A DNA stretch of 64,000 bases, taken from assembly GCA_002428415.1 (NCBI GenBank), contig DIWI01000059.1, positions 1 through 64,000 of the forward strand, read 5' to 3'. Positions 44,156 through 53,798 of this stretch are shown here, piece by piece (the stretch's first letter is position 1; the number at the start of each line of letters is the position of its first letter). The notes under the pieces were generated by a model. That model searched no databases. It saw nothing but the letters and a program-made list of their open reading frames with translations, and was not told where the DNA came from. The position numbers were made by a program, and so were the translations under genes. The DNA is from Clostridiaceae bacterium UBA6110 (GTDB lineage: Bacteria > Bacillota > Clostridia > Clostridiales > Clostridiaceae).

Positions 44156-44848
44156 ATGATTGAATTCAAAAACGTTACGAAGAAGTATGACAATAAGGTC
44201 ACTGCTTTGGACGACATCAGCGTAAAGATAGAATCCGGAGAATTTGTCTTCCTTGTAGGAGCTTCGGGTGCAGGCAAGTCAACTTTCATCAAGATGCTGC
44301 TCAAGGAGGTCGAACCGACCTCAGGAATTGTCAAGGTCGGAAACAAAGACCTTGCGACCATAACAAAGAAGGACATTCCGTACTACAGAAGGAAGATAGG
44401 CATGGTGTTCCAGGACTTCAGGCTCATCAGCACTTTGAATGTGTTCGAGAATGTTGCCTTCGCGATGAGAGTCACAGATGCCACTCCAAAGGAGATAAGG
44501 CGAAGGGTTCCAATGGTGCTTGCTCTTGTAGGACTTTCAGACAAGGCAAGAAACTTCCCGACAGAGCTTTCAGGCGGAGAACAGCAGAGGGTATCCCTTG
44601 CAAGGGCCATAGCAAACAATCCTTCCATACTCATAGCAGACGAGCCGACAGGAAACCTTGACCCTGATACAGCGAAGGAAATCATGTCGCTGCTTATGGA
44701 CATTAACAAGGCGGGAACAACGGTCATCATGGCAACACATGCCAGGGAGATAGTCGATATCAGCAAGAAGAGGGTTATTTCGCTCGAGAAGGGCAGGGTA
44801 AACAGAGACGAGCAAAAAGGAAGGTACAACATTCATGACGAAAATTAA
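44156..44848 (+). CDS. ftsE: Cell division ATP-binding protein FtsE
   Basis: 230 aa. Walker A GASGAGKST, Q-loop FQDFRL, signature LSGGEQQRVS and Walker B ILIADEPTGNLD. With FtsX it couples ATP hydrolysis to a cell-wall hydrolase at the septum. The start is ATG 44156 behind AGGAG; the longer frame from 44042 has no FtsE similarity. The 238 nt before it show no clear gene (only a 32-codon frame at 44010 without a ribosome site) and no strong promoter. It overlaps ftsX by 14 nt. Confidence 0.95.
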   Translation: MIEFKNVTKKYDNKVTALDDISVKIESGEFVFLVGASGAGKSTFIKMLLKEVEPTSGIVKVGNKDLATITKKDIPYYRRKIGMVFQDFRLISTLNVFENVAFAMRVTDATPKEIRRRVPMVLALVGLSDKARNFPTELSGGEQQRVSLARAIANNPSILIADEPTGNLDPDTAKEIMSLLMDINKAGTTVIMATHAREIVDISKKRVISLEKGRVNRDEQKGRYNIHDEN

Positions 44849-45719
44849 GATGTTCCTTGGAGATGCGCTGAAGAGCCTGAAAAGGAACAGGACCATATCT
44901 GCAGCCAGTATGGCGACTGTTGCAGCAACCCTGTTCATATTCGGTGTTTTCATACTCGTCGCAATGACGATTAATTCGAGCGTAGCGACAGTGGAATCCA
45001 AGGTTGAGATCAAGGCGTACCTTCTGGACGAGGCAACAGAAGAAGAGAAGCAGGCTATACAGACTGCAATCGGAGCGGTCATAGGAATAAAGGAAATCAA
45101 GTACGAGACAAAGGAAGAGGCTTTCACTAAGTTCAAGGAATCACTCGGTGAGAACAATGCGATCCTTGCAGGCTACTCAGAGGCAAACAATCCTCTGCCG
45201 AATTCCTTCGTGGTAAGTCTTGAAACTCCTGAGGCGGCAGGACCAGTTGAGGATGCTGTCAAGGATTTGCCGGGAGTTCAGCAGGTTGGAAACGAGAGGG
45301 ATACGGTCGAGATGATCATTGCTGTAGCGAGGACCATCAGGACGGTTGGAGTGGTTATCTTCGGCATACTTATAATCGTATCGCTGTTCCTGATTGGAAA
45401 CACCATCAAGCTTACAGTGTTCAGCAGAAGGCGTGAAATCGGGATAATGAAGTTCGTTGGTGCAACTGACTGGTTCATAAGATGGCCCTTTATCATAGAA
45501 GGTATAATCATGGGGACCGTTGGTGCGATATTTGCAGTAGCTGTATTATATTTCTCATACAAGGGAGCCTACACTCAAATAACCAAGGCATTCTTCTATG
45601 CAGGTCTCACTGCTCCGGGCTATGTCCTCAGCAACATGAGCTGGCAGTTCATCCTTGCAGGGATGGGAATTGGAGCCGCGGGAAGCTATATTTCCCTTAG
45701 AAGGTTCCTGGACGTATAA
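44835..45719 (+). CDS. ftsX: Cell division protein FtsX
   Basis: 294 aa. N-terminal helix, an extracytoplasmic domain (about 45-165), and three C-terminal helices, with the FtsX region FSRRREIGIMKFVGATDWFIRWPFIIEG. It is the membrane partner of FtsE. The next gene is the S41 protease, and no peptidoglycan hydrolase gene lies between them. Confidence 0.94.
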   Translation: MTKIKMFLGDALKSLKRNRTISAASMATVAATLFIFGVFILVAMTINSSVATVESKVEIKAYLLDEATEEEKQAIQTAIGAVIGIKEIKYETKEEAFTKFKESLGENNAILAGYSEANNPLPNSFVVSLETPEAAGPVEDAVKDLPGVQQVGNERDTVEMIIAVARTIRTVGVVIFGILIIVSLFLIGNTIKLTVFSRRREIGIMKFVGATDWFIRWPFIIEGIIMGTVGAIFAVAVLYFSYKGAYTQITKAFFYAGLTAPGYVLSNMSWQFILAGMGIGAAGSYISLRRFLDV

Positions 45720-45737
45720 AACAAAGGGGTGGCTGGC

Positions 45738-46976
45738 ATGTACTACAATCAAGATGAGAGAGGTCAGGGCAGAAGAGGCGTAAAGGTACTGGCACTGTTT
45801 TTCGCGGCTATAGTTATAGCCGGGATTTCATTCCTGGCAGGAACTCTGATGGGGCCGCTCAAGGAAGCAGAGCCTTCAGGACTTGAGGCGCAGTTCCCTG
45901 GTATCACGGATATCCAGGATTTCGAAAAGCTTTTCGAGGTCAGGGAGACGCTATACCAGACCTATTACAAGGATATAGATGATTCGGTGCTCATCGAGGG
46001 TGCTATAAAGGGCATGGTGGATTCGCTTGGTGACCCTTATACTGTCTTCTTCAATGCTGAGGAGTACTCCGCATTCAACGATGAGGGCACTGGCAACTAC
46101 GTGGGAATCGGAATCATGGTCGGCGCAAAGGACGACAAGATAGTCGTAATAACAACCTTCGACGGCACACCGGCATACGAGGCGGGAATCCGGTCAGGAG
46201 ACGTCATTGTCAAGGTTGAGGGCGTCGAATACAAGGGATCCCAGATGGACCAGGCAGTTTCGATAATAAGAGGTGAAGCAGGTCAGGCTGTGAACCTCAC
46301 TATAGAAAGGGAAGGAACACAGATGGACCTTTCCGTGGTCAGGGACCACATCAAGCTCGTCAACGTTGAGGCGGAGATGCTTGAAAGCGGTGTTGGGCTG
46401 GTTACACTTCTTCAGTTCTCTGAAAACACATCCGCTGAATTCAAGGGTGCACTTGACAGCCTCAAGGCTCAGGGTGCGAAGGGCTTCATCGTTGACCTGA
46501 GAGGAAATCCCGGAGGGTACCTTGACGAGTCAATAAAGATAGCGTCAAATTTCATCAAGAAGGATGAGGATGTTGTCTACACATTAGATAAGTTCGGCCA
46601 GAAGAAGACCTATAAATCCTATGGAGGAGATTACCTGGGAGTTCCGCTGGTTGTCCTCATAGATGAGGGATCAGCATCAGCTTCTGAAGTAGTGGCAGGA
46701 GCCCTTAAGGATTATGGTGCTGCAACTTTTGTAGGACATAACAGCTTTGGAAAGGGTATAGTCCAGATGGTATACAACGTGGGCGAGGCTGAAGGCCTCA
46801 AGGTCACTGTGTCATCATACTATTCTCCAAAGGGTACCAACATACACGGAACGGGAATAATGCCGGATGTGGTAGTGGACCTTCCTGAAGGCTTTTCTGA
46901 AGGTGATTACGACAGGCTGAAGGATACGCAGCTGCAGAAAGCACTGGAGATCCTGAAGGGAAAGCTTGGCAACTGA
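45738..46976 (+). CDS. S41-family C-terminal processing protease (CtpA/CtpB-like)
   Basis: 412 aa. N-terminal membrane anchor (about 12-32), a PDZ domain (about 105-185) and an S41 peptidase domain with the catalytic serine in DEGSASASEVV and the catalytic lysine in SFGKGIVQ. It is exported and cleaves envelope proteins. The start is ATG 45738, 5 nt after GGGGTGG. It is the last gene of the ftsEX operon. Confidence 0.93.
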   Translation: MYYNQDERGQGRRGVKVLALFFAAIVIAGISFLAGTLMGPLKEAEPSGLEAQFPGITDIQDFEKLFEVRETLYQTYYKDIDDSVLIEGAIKGMVDSLGDPYTVFFNAEEYSAFNDEGTGNYVGIGIMVGAKDDKIVVITTFDGTPAYEAGIRSGDVIVKVEGVEYKGSQMDQAVSIIRGEAGQAVNLTIEREGTQMDLSVVRDHIKLVNVEAEMLESGVGLVTLLQFSENTSAEFKGALDSLKAQGAKGFIVDLRGNPGGYLDESIKIASNFIKKDEDVVYTLDKFGQKKTYKSYGGDYLGVPLVVLIDEGSASASEVVAGALKDYGAATFVGHNSFGKGIVQMVYNVGEAEGLKVTVSSYYSPKGTNIHGTGIMPDVVVDLPEGFSEGDYDRLKDTQLQKALEILKGKLGN

Positions 46977-46989
46977 ATAAGGAATTCAT

Positions 46990-47014
46990 CAGGGGATGGC
47001 TTAGCCATCCCCTG
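46990..47014 (+). terminator. Terminator after the S41 protease gene
   Basis: A perfect 11-bp stem (CAGGGGATGGC / GCCATCCCCTG) around a TTA loop. The T-rich tail after it is modest. Confidence 0.75.
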
Positions 47015-47057
47015 GTTTGCCATTTTCTGCCAATTACTCGCAGTGTGTGTCAATATG

Positions 47058-47071
47058 TGAACATATGTTTA
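47058..47071 (+). promoter_or_regulatory. LexA (SOS) box upstream of uvrBA
   Basis: TGAACATATGTTTA matches the Bacillus/Clostridium LexA box (CGAACRNRYGTTYC) at 12 of 14 positions and overlaps the -35 box of the uvrB promoter. LexA binding would block polymerase; DNA damage would relieve it. Confidence 0.75.
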
Positions 47072-47097
47072 CATGGACCTTCTGATTAGAGTATAAT
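47068..47097 (+). promoter_or_regulatory. uvrBA promoter
   Basis: TTTACA (47068-47073), 18-nt spacer, TATAAT (47092-47097), 34 nt ahead of the uvrB ATG. Confidence 0.7.
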
Positions 47098-47130
47098 CAA
47101 GGGTGAGGATATAAGGAAAGGAGACATAAG

Positions 47131-49128
47131 ATGATGGAAGGGACCTTCAGGATAAAATCGAAGTACAAGCCTACAGGCGACCAGCCTGATGCCATAAATA
47201 CCCTGGTAGAATCAATAAACAGCGGCAATAAGGCCCAGACACTTCTTGGAGTAACCGGTTCGGGAAAGACCTTCACAATGGCGAACGTCATCGAGAGGAC
47301 CCAGAGGCCGGCGCTTGTGCTTGCTCACAACAAGACCCTTGCAGCTCAGCTTTGCTCGGAGTTTCGGGAATTCTTCCCGGACAGCGCAGTAGAGTATTTC
47401 GTCTCCTACTACGACTATTACCAGCCGGAGGCATACGTGCCTCAGACAGATACTTTCATAGAGAAGGATTCATCAATAAACGACGAGATAGACAAACTGA
47501 GGCACTCAGCGACATCTGCGCTCTTCGAGAGAAGGGATGTCATAATTGTGGCATCTGTGTCCTGCATATACGGACTTGGAAATCCTGAGGAATACAGGGA
47601 CCTGTCAATATCGCTGAGACCCGGCATGAACCGGGACAGGGACGACATAGTGAGGAAGCTCATTGAGATACAGTATGAGCGGAATGACATCGACTTTTCC
47701 AGGGGTACCTTCAGGGTAAGAGGGGACATACTTGATGTGGTCCCGGCATCTGAGACTGCAAAGGGCATAAGGGTTGAGTTCTTTGGTGACGAGGTCGAGA
47801 GGATAAGGGAATTCGATGTCCTGACAGGCGAAATCATGGCTGACCTTTCCCATACCATAATATTCCCGGCATCCCATTTCGCCACATCCTATGCAAAGGT
47901 TGAAAAGGCTATAGCAAGGATAGAGGCAGAGCTTGAGGAAAGGCTTGAGGAGCTTACCCGGGAGGACAAGCTGCTTGAAGCCCAGAGGCTCAGGCAGAGG
48001 ACCAACTTCGACCTTGAGATGATAAGGGAAATGGGGTATTGCTCAGGAATCGAAAACTATTCGAGGATCCTTGACGGAAGGGATCCCGGGACTCCGCCGA
48101 AGACCTTAATTGACTACTTCCCGAAGGATTTTCTCATGTTCATCGACGAGAGCCACGTTACCCTTCCGCAGCTTCGCGCAATGTATGCCGGAGACAGGTC
48201 GAGAAAGCGGTCCCTCGTAGACTACGGATTCAGGCTTCCATCAGCCTATGACAACAGACCGCTCCGATTCGAGGAATTCGAGGAGAGGATAGGTCAGGTC
48301 GTCTTCGTGTCGGCAACGCCGTCAAAGTATGAGAATGACCATTCCACAGTTGTTGCTGAACAGATCATAAGGCCTACCGGTCTCATAGACCCTGAAATCA
48401 TAATTAAGCCAACAAAGGGCCAGATAGATGATTTGTATGCTGAAATCCGCGAGACTGTGAAGAATGGCTTCAGGGTCCTGGTCACTACCCTTACAAAAAG
48501 GATGGCAGAAGACCTGACGAAATACTTCAAGAACCTTGGGGTAAAGATAACCTACATGCACTCCGACGTTGAGACGATGGAGAGGATGAGGATAATAAGG
48601 GACCTGAGGCTGGGCGAGACAGATGTACTGGTAGGAATAAACCTGCTCAGAGAGGGTCTGGACCTGCCGGAAGTGGCCTTAGTCGCAATACTCGACGCCG
48701 ACAAGGAAGGATTCCTGAGGTCTGAGACAAGTCTGATCCAGACAATTGGAAGAGCAGCCAGGAACTCAGAATCGAGAGTAATAATGTATGCCGATGTAAG
48801 GACCGGATCTATGGACAGGGCAATCGGTGAAACCTACAGAAGGAGAAAGATCCAGGTAGAGTTCAACGAGTTGAACGGCATTACCCCGACGACTGTGGTC
48901 AAGGACATCAGGGAGGTCATCGAGATAACAAAGGTAGCTGACGAGATAGAGGAATTCAAGTCACTTGAGGATGCAGTGAAGTTCAACAAGGAAAACCTGG
49001 AGAAGACCATAAAGAAGCTGGAGCTGGATATGTACAAGGCCTCGAAGGAGCTTGAGTTCGAGAAGGCAGCGTACCTTAGAGACGAGATAGGCAAACTCAA
49101 GAAGGAGCTTATAAGGAATAAGAACTGA
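47131..49128 (+). CDS. uvrB: Excinuclease ABC subunit B
   Basis: 665 aa. Walker A GVTGSGKTFTMANV, beta-hairpin YYDYYQPEAYVPQTDTFIEKD, FIDESHVTLPQL, helicase motif VI QTIGRAARN, and a C-terminal UVR domain (LEFEKAAYLRDEIGKLKKEL). It verifies damage and loads UvrC. Ribosome site AAGGAG. ATG 47134 is an equally possible start. Regulated by the LexA box above and co-transcribed with uvrA. Confidence 0.97.
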   Translation: MMEGTFRIKSKYKPTGDQPDAINTLVESINSGNKAQTLLGVTGSGKTFTMANVIERTQRPALVLAHNKTLAAQLCSEFREFFPDSAVEYFVSYYDYYQPEAYVPQTDTFIEKDSSINDEIDKLRHSATSALFERRDVIIVASVSCIYGLGNPEEYRDLSISLRPGMNRDRDDIVRKLIEIQYERNDIDFSRGTFRVRGDILDVVPASETAKGIRVEFFGDEVERIREFDVLTGEIMADLSHTIIFPASHFATSYAKVEKAIARIEAELEERLEELTREDKLLEAQRLRQRTNFDLEMIREMGYCSGIENYSRILDGRDPGTPPKTLIDYFPKDFLMFIDESHVTLPQLRAMYAGDRSRKRSLVDYGFRLPSAYDNRPLRFEEFEERIGQVVFVSATPSKYENDHSTVVAEQIIRPTGLIDPEIIIKPTKGQIDDLYAEIRETVKNGFRVLVTTLTKRMAEDLTKYFKNLGVKITYMHSDVETMERMRIIRDLRLGETDVLVGINLLREGLDLPEVALVAILDADKEGFLRSETSLIQTIGRAARNSESRVIMYADVRTGSMDRAIGETYRRRKIQVEFNELNGITPTTVVKDIREVIEITKVADEIEEFKSLEDAVKFNKENLEKTIKKLELDMYKASKELEFEKAAYLRDEIGKLKKELIRNKN

Positions 49129-49145
49129 CCGCAGGAGATTTAATT

Positions 49146-51971
49146 ATGAAATATATCACAATAAAAGGTGCAAAAGTAAATAACCTCAAGAACATATCTC
49201 TTGAAATCCCAAGGGACAAGCTTGTGGTCTTCACCGGTCTGTCCGGGTCTGGCAAGTCATCCCTTGCATTCGATACGCTGTATGCGGAAGGGCAAAGGCG
49301 CTACGTTGAGTCGCTATCGGCATATGCCAGGCAGTTCCTTGGCCAGATGAACAAGCCGGATGTGGAGTCCATCGACGGACTTTCTCCGGCTATCTCGATA
49401 GACCAGAAGACGACATCGAAGAATCCAAGGTCAACAGTTGGTACAGTCACAGAGGTATATGACTACCTGAGACTTCTCTATGCCCGGATAGGTGTTCCAC
49501 ATTGCCCGGAATGCGGGCGGGAGATCGCATCGCAATCCATTGACCAGATGGTCGACAAGGTCATGGAGCTTCCTGAGAAGACAAGGATACAGGTTCTTGC
49601 ACCACTTGTGCGCGGCAGGAAGGGTGAACATGAGAAGGTAATTGAAACCATCAAGAAGGCAGGCTTCGTAAGAGCGAAGATCGACGGGACCACGATTGAC
49701 CTGTCCGAAGAGGATGTGGACCTCAAGAAGACCTACAAGCATGACATATCAGCCATAGTGGACAGGCTTGTAATAAGGGAGGACATCAAATCAAGACTCT
49801 CTGAATCCCTGGAGCAGGCACTGAAGCTTGCTGAAGGGACCGTGATAGTCGAGGTCATCGGCGGGGAGGAGATGGTCTTCTCGGAAAAATTCGCATGCCC
49901 TGAACACAACATAGGCATCGAGGAGCTTGAACCGAGGATGTTCTCCTTCAACGCGCCATTCGGAAAGTGCGGGCACTGTGACGGACTCGGGACGCTCCTG
50001 GAGATTGACCCGGACCTCGTCATACCTGACAGGACGAAGAGCATAATGCAGGGAGCCATAGCCTCCTGGGGTGATGCAAGGCTCAAGGAGGACTCATGGA
50101 CCTACGGAATACTCCAGGCTCTGACGAAGAAGTACAGATTCAGTCTTGATACGCCGATAATGGAGCTTCCTGATGAGATAGTTGACATACTCCTATACGG
50201 TACCAAAGGTGAAAAGCTCAAGGTCCAGTATAACAAGAACTATGCAAAGGGTGAATACTCCCACATCTACGAGGGTGAGGTGAACAACCTCAAGAGACGG
50301 TACATGGAGACCTCATCAGACTACATGAAGGGTGAGGTGGAACAGTTCATGTCGAGCAACCCTTGTCCTACGTGCCATGGGGCGAGACTGAAGAAGGAAG
50401 TGCTGGCAGTAACAATCGGTGGCAAGAACATAAATGACTTCACAAGGCTAAGCATCAATGACGAGCTGAAGTTCCTTGATTCCCTGAAGCTATCTGATAA
50501 GGAAGTCATGATCGGCGACCAGATCCTCCGTGAAATAAGGTCGAGACTAAGTTTCCTTGTCAATGTCGGCCTTGATTACCTTGACCTTGCGAGAAATTCT
50601 GGAACACTTTCCGGAGGAGAGTCGCAGAGAATCAGGCTGGCGACGCAGATAGGAGCAAGCCTTACAGGAGTACTGTACATACTTGACGAGCCAAGCATAG
50701 GACTGCACCAGAGGGACAACGACAAGCTCATTGAAACACTGAAGAAGCTCAGAGACATCGGAAACTCGCTGATTGTAGTCGAACATGACGAGGATACCAT
50801 AAGAAGCGCTGACTACATCGTCGACATAGGACCCGGAGCCGGAGAGCATGGCGGCGAGGTTGTTGCTAAGGGTACACTCAGCCAGGTGATGAAGTCAAAG
50901 AGGAGCATAACAGCAAGGTATCTTACAGGGGAGCTGAAGATTGATGTACCCTTAGAACGAAGAAAAGGTGATGGGTCATTCATCTCAGTGAAGGGTGCAA
51001 CAGAAAACAATCTCAAGGATATCGACGTTGACTTTCCTCTTGGAAAGTTCATAGCGGTCACAGGAGTATCAGGCTCTGGAAAGTCCACGCTGGTCAACGA
51101 GGTCCTGTTCAAATCCCTTTATAAGCTGGTCACAAAGGCCAGGGCGATACCCGGAAAGCACAGGTCGATCGAAGGCTATGATAACATTGACAAGATCATC
51201 GATATAGACCAGAGCCCGATAGGAAGGACACCAAGGTCCAATCCTGCAACCTATACCGGGATGTTCGACCTGATAAGGGACCTTTTCTCCCAGACATCAG
51301 AATCGAAGGCAAGGGGCTACAAGCCCGGAAGGTTCTCCTTCAACGTAAAGGGCGGAAGGTGCGAAGCCTGCTCAGGCGACGGGATAATCAAGATCGAGAT
51401 GCAGTTCCTTTCTGATGTGTACGTACCCTGCGAGGTTTGCAAGAGCAAGAGGTACAACAGGGAGACACTTGAAGTCAAATACAAGGGGAAGAGCATAGCT
51501 GACATACTTGACATGACAGTGGAAGAAGCCTACAGATTCTTCGAGAACCTTCCAAGGATACACAGCAAGGTCCAGACTCTCATGGATGTGGGAATGGGCT
51601 ACGTGAAGCTGGGGCAGCCGTCTACGCAGCTCTCAGGAGGAGAAGCGCAGAGGATAAAGCTTGCCTATGAGCTTTCCAGGAGGAGCACAGGAAGGACACT
51701 TTATATACTGGATGAGCCGACTACCGGACTGCATACTGATGATGTGAAGAGGCTTAACGAGATCCTTCAGAGGCTGGTGGATGTCGGAAATACCGTCATA
51801 GTCATAGAGCATAACCTCGATGTGATCAAGTGCGCGGACCACATAATCGACCTGGGACCGGAAGGCGGAGACAAGGGCGGAACCGTAGTGTTCCAGGGTA
51901 CTCCGGAGGAGATTGCAGCCTTTGATGGATCATACACAGGTAAATATCTCAGACCATATCTTGGACTTTGA
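49146..51971 (+). CDS. uvrA: Excinuclease ABC subunit A
   Basis: 941 aa. Two ABC ATPase modules (Walker A GLSGSGKSS near residue 32 and GVSGSGKST near 643; signatures LSGGESQRI and LSGGEAQRI), with zinc-finger cysteine sets CPECG..., CGHCDGLG and CEACSGDG. It recognises bulky DNA lesions with UvrB. It starts 17 nt after uvrB. Confidence 0.97.
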   Translation: MKYITIKGAKVNNLKNISLEIPRDKLVVFTGLSGSGKSSLAFDTLYAEGQRRYVESLSAYARQFLGQMNKPDVESIDGLSPAISIDQKTTSKNPRSTVGTVTEVYDYLRLLYARIGVPHCPECGREIASQSIDQMVDKVMELPEKTRIQVLAPLVRGRKGEHEKVIETIKKAGFVRAKIDGTTIDLSEEDVDLKKTYKHDISAIVDRLVIREDIKSRLSESLEQALKLAEGTVIVEVIGGEEMVFSEKFACPEHNIGIEELEPRMFSFNAPFGKCGHCDGLGTLLEIDPDLVIPDRTKSIMQGAIASWGDARLKEDSWTYGILQALTKKYRFSLDTPIMELPDEIVDILLYGTKGEKLKVQYNKNYAKGEYSHIYEGEVNNLKRRYMETSSDYMKGEVEQFMSSNPCPTCHGARLKKEVLAVTIGGKNINDFTRLSINDELKFLDSLKLSDKEVMIGDQILREIRSRLSFLVNVGLDYLDLARNSGTLSGGESQRIRLATQIGASLTGVLYILDEPSIGLHQRDNDKLIETLKKLRDIGNSLIVVEHDEDTIRSADYIVDIGPGAGEHGGEVVAKGTLSQVMKSKRSITARYLTGELKIDVPLERRKGDGSFISVKGATENNLKDIDVDFPLGKFIAVTGVSGSGKSTLVNEVLFKSLYKLVTKARAIPGKHRSIEGYDNIDKIIDIDQSPIGRTPRSNPATYTGMFDLIRDLFSQTSESKARGYKPGRFSFNVKGGRCEACSGDGIIKIEMQFLSDVYVPCEVCKSKRYNRETLEVKYKGKSIADILDMTVEEAYRFFENLPRIHSKVQTLMDVGMGYVKLGQPSTQLSGGEAQRIKLAYELSRRSTGRTLYILDEPTTGLHTDDVKRLNEILQRLVDVGNTVIVIEHNLDVIKCADHIIDLGPEGGDKGGTVVFQGTPEEIAAFDGSYTGKYLRPYLGL

Positions 51972-51978
51972 CAATGGA

Positions 51979-52007
51979 TGCCCGGTACTTCCAAGGAAGA
52001 CCGGGCA
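51979..52007 (+). terminator. Terminator after uvrA
   Basis: TGCCCGGTaCTTCC pairs with GGAAGACCGGGCA, a 13-bp stem with one bulged A and an AA loop, 8 nt after the uvrA stop. No good T run follows, so it may be a weak terminator. Confidence 0.6.
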
Positions 52008-52055
52008 TTGCAATATTTCAATATTTACTTCATAGTGCGGGTAGTATCTGGTTAC

Positions 52056-52064
52056 TGGTATAAT
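52056..52064 (+). promoter_or_regulatory. Extended -10 promoter of the FHA-RodA-PBP operon
   Basis: TGGTATAAT is a TGn extended -10, about 100 nt ahead of the FHA gene. A recognisable -35 is absent. Confidence 0.5.
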
Positions 52065-52166
52065 CAAGTTAATTGAATATTAAGGAATTCCTCTGCAATC
52101 TTCAACGCTCCTTAATTATTTTGAAATATCATTCTATATAGAAAATACATATCAAGGGGGTGCCTC

Positions 52167-52592
52167 ATGGACTTCGAAGCTCTGCTCAGCAGGATCTTCA
52201 CTCTTATATTTATCGCAATAATATACTACATCATATTCAAGGCCCTTATTCTGATGGGAAAGGACATGAAGAAGACGACCGGGGAAGAAGAGTATTCAGT
52301 GCTCGTAGTCGTGGATACCGGCGAGAACAGGAACCTGAGGAAGGGAACTGAGATACCTCTGAGAGGGGAAGTGACCTTCGGCCGGAAGAATGACAATACA
52401 GTTGTTCTCAGCGACCCATATGTTTCCAGTCATCATATGAGATTCTTCAGGAATGAAGGGAGATACGTTGTGGAGGACATGGGCTCAACCAACGGGACGC
52501 TTCTCAATGGTGAAAAGCTCAAGATGAAGACCTATCTCAAGGACGGCGATGTCATAAGCATCGGCGGGCTCTCACTGAAGACAAACCTTTGA
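52167..52592 (+). CDS. Membrane-anchored FHA-domain protein
   Basis: 141 aa. One N-terminal helix (about 6-30, IFTLIFIAIIYYIIFKALIL) and an FHA domain (about 60-140) with the phosphothreonine-binding residues in FGRKNDN, VSSHHMRF and STNGTLLNG. It should bind phosphorylated Thr on partner proteins at the membrane. It leads an operon with a RodA/FtsW protein and a PBP, so it probably couples wall synthesis to Ser/Thr phosphorylation. No Ser/Thr kinase is in the window. Confidence 0.88.
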   Translation: MDFEALLSRIFTLIFIAIIYYIIFKALILMGKDMKKTTGEEEYSVLVVVDTGENRNLRKGTEIPLRGEVTFGRKNDNTVVLSDPYVSSHHMRFFRNEGRYVVEDMGSTNGTLLNGEKLKMKTYLKDGDVISIGGLSLKTNL

Positions 52593-52606
52593 AGGGAGGT
52601 ATCAGT

Positions 52607-53797
52607 TTGAATACAAAAGTGAAGCTGCTGCTTCCGACATTTGCACTTACTATGGCGCTTTTCGCCAACATTGCCTTTCTGGGAGACCCGTTTGATGTGG
52701 GAGCCCTTATAATGGGCGGTGTAATGTGTGTGCTCATAGGCTATGCCCATATAGTAGTCAATAAGTTCTTTTCACATGGCGACAAGTTCATTGTATCAAT
52801 AGCATCAATATTGCCGGTTATCGGTATCGCAGTAATCTACAGGCTTGACCCGTCAACCGCAATAAGGCAGGTTCTGTGGTTCATAATCGGGATAAGCGCC
52901 TATATGGCCCTTGTAATCATCCTGCCGGACCTGAAGAGGTTCGCAAGCCTGAAATATGTATATATGGTCCTTACGATTGTGTTCATGGCCATGGCGACAT
53001 TCATCGGAAAGGAGCTTTACGGTGCGAAAAACTGGGTTGACCTGGGATTCGTTTCTTTCCAGCCCTCTGAATTCGGGAAGATATTCTTTGTCTTCTATCT
53101 GGCTTCAAGCCTGAAGAATTACACCGACCTGAAGTCTCTTGTTGAGCCTGGTGTCGTAGTAGTAGCATCGCTGGGCTTCATGATATTGCAGAAGGACCTG
53201 GGTTCAGCCATGATCTTTTCGTTCATCGCAATCTCCATGCTCTATGTGGCAACCTCAAGGCTGAAATACCTCTTTGGTGCCCTGGGGGCGGGTGCCCTGG
53301 GCGCTGTGGCAAGCTGGGCTATCTTTTCGCACATCCAGAAAAGGGTGATGATATGGAGGGACCCATGGTCATATGCCGCCAATGAAAGCTACCAGATCGT
53401 GCAGGGGCTTTACGCGATATCATCGGGAGGTCTTTTTGGATCCGGACTTTATCAGGGATTCCCTGGATACATACCTGTAAACAAATCCGACTACATATTC
53501 GCAGTTATTGTTGAGGAGCTTGGAGTAGTGTTCGCACTGGGGATAATGGTCCTTTACTTCATCCTGTTCTTCAGGAGTATACGGGCTGCCCTTTCGGCAA
53601 CTTCACCGTTCACTACTCTTCTTGCCGTAGGCTTTTCCGTCATGATCGCCATGCAGGTGATTGTAATAATCGGAGGCGTATACAACATGATCCCGTTAAC
53701 AGGGATCACACTTCCACTGGTAAGCTATGGTGGAACGTCAATGCTGACTGTATTCTTCTGTCTGGGCATTGTCCAGAAGATATCCGAGGAGGTTTGA
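52607..53797 (+). CDS. FtsW/RodA/SpoVE-family peptidoglycan polymerase
   Basis: 396 aa with about ten helices. Landmarks: GAKNWVDLGFVSFQPSEFGKI, QKDLGSAMIFSFIA, and IPVNKSDYIFAVIVEELG; the C-terminal segment GITLPLVSYGGTSM is typical. SEDS glycosyltransferases polymerise lipid II with a partner PBP, here encoded next. The start is TTG 52607, 9 nt after GGGAGG; an earlier TTG at 52589 lies within the end of the FHA gene. Confidence 0.92.
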   Translation: MNTKVKLLLPTFALTMALFANIAFLGDPFDVGALIMGGVMCVLIGYAHIVVNKFFSHGDKFIVSIASILPVIGIAVIYRLDPSTAIRQVLWFIIGISAYMALVIILPDLKRFASLKYVYMVLTIVFMAMATFIGKELYGAKNWVDLGFVSFQPSEFGKIFFVFYLASSLKNYTDLKSLVEPGVVVVASLGFMILQKDLGSAMIFSFIAISMLYVATSRLKYLFGALGAGALGAVASWAIFSHIQKRVMIWRDPWSYAANESYQIVQGLYAISSGGLFGSGLYQGFPGYIPVNKSDYIFAVIVEELGVVFALGIMVLYFILFFRSIRAALSATSPFTTLLAVGFSVMIAMQVIVIIGGVYNMIPLTGITLPLVSYGGTSMLTVFFCLGIVQKISEEV

Positions 53798-53798
53798 A

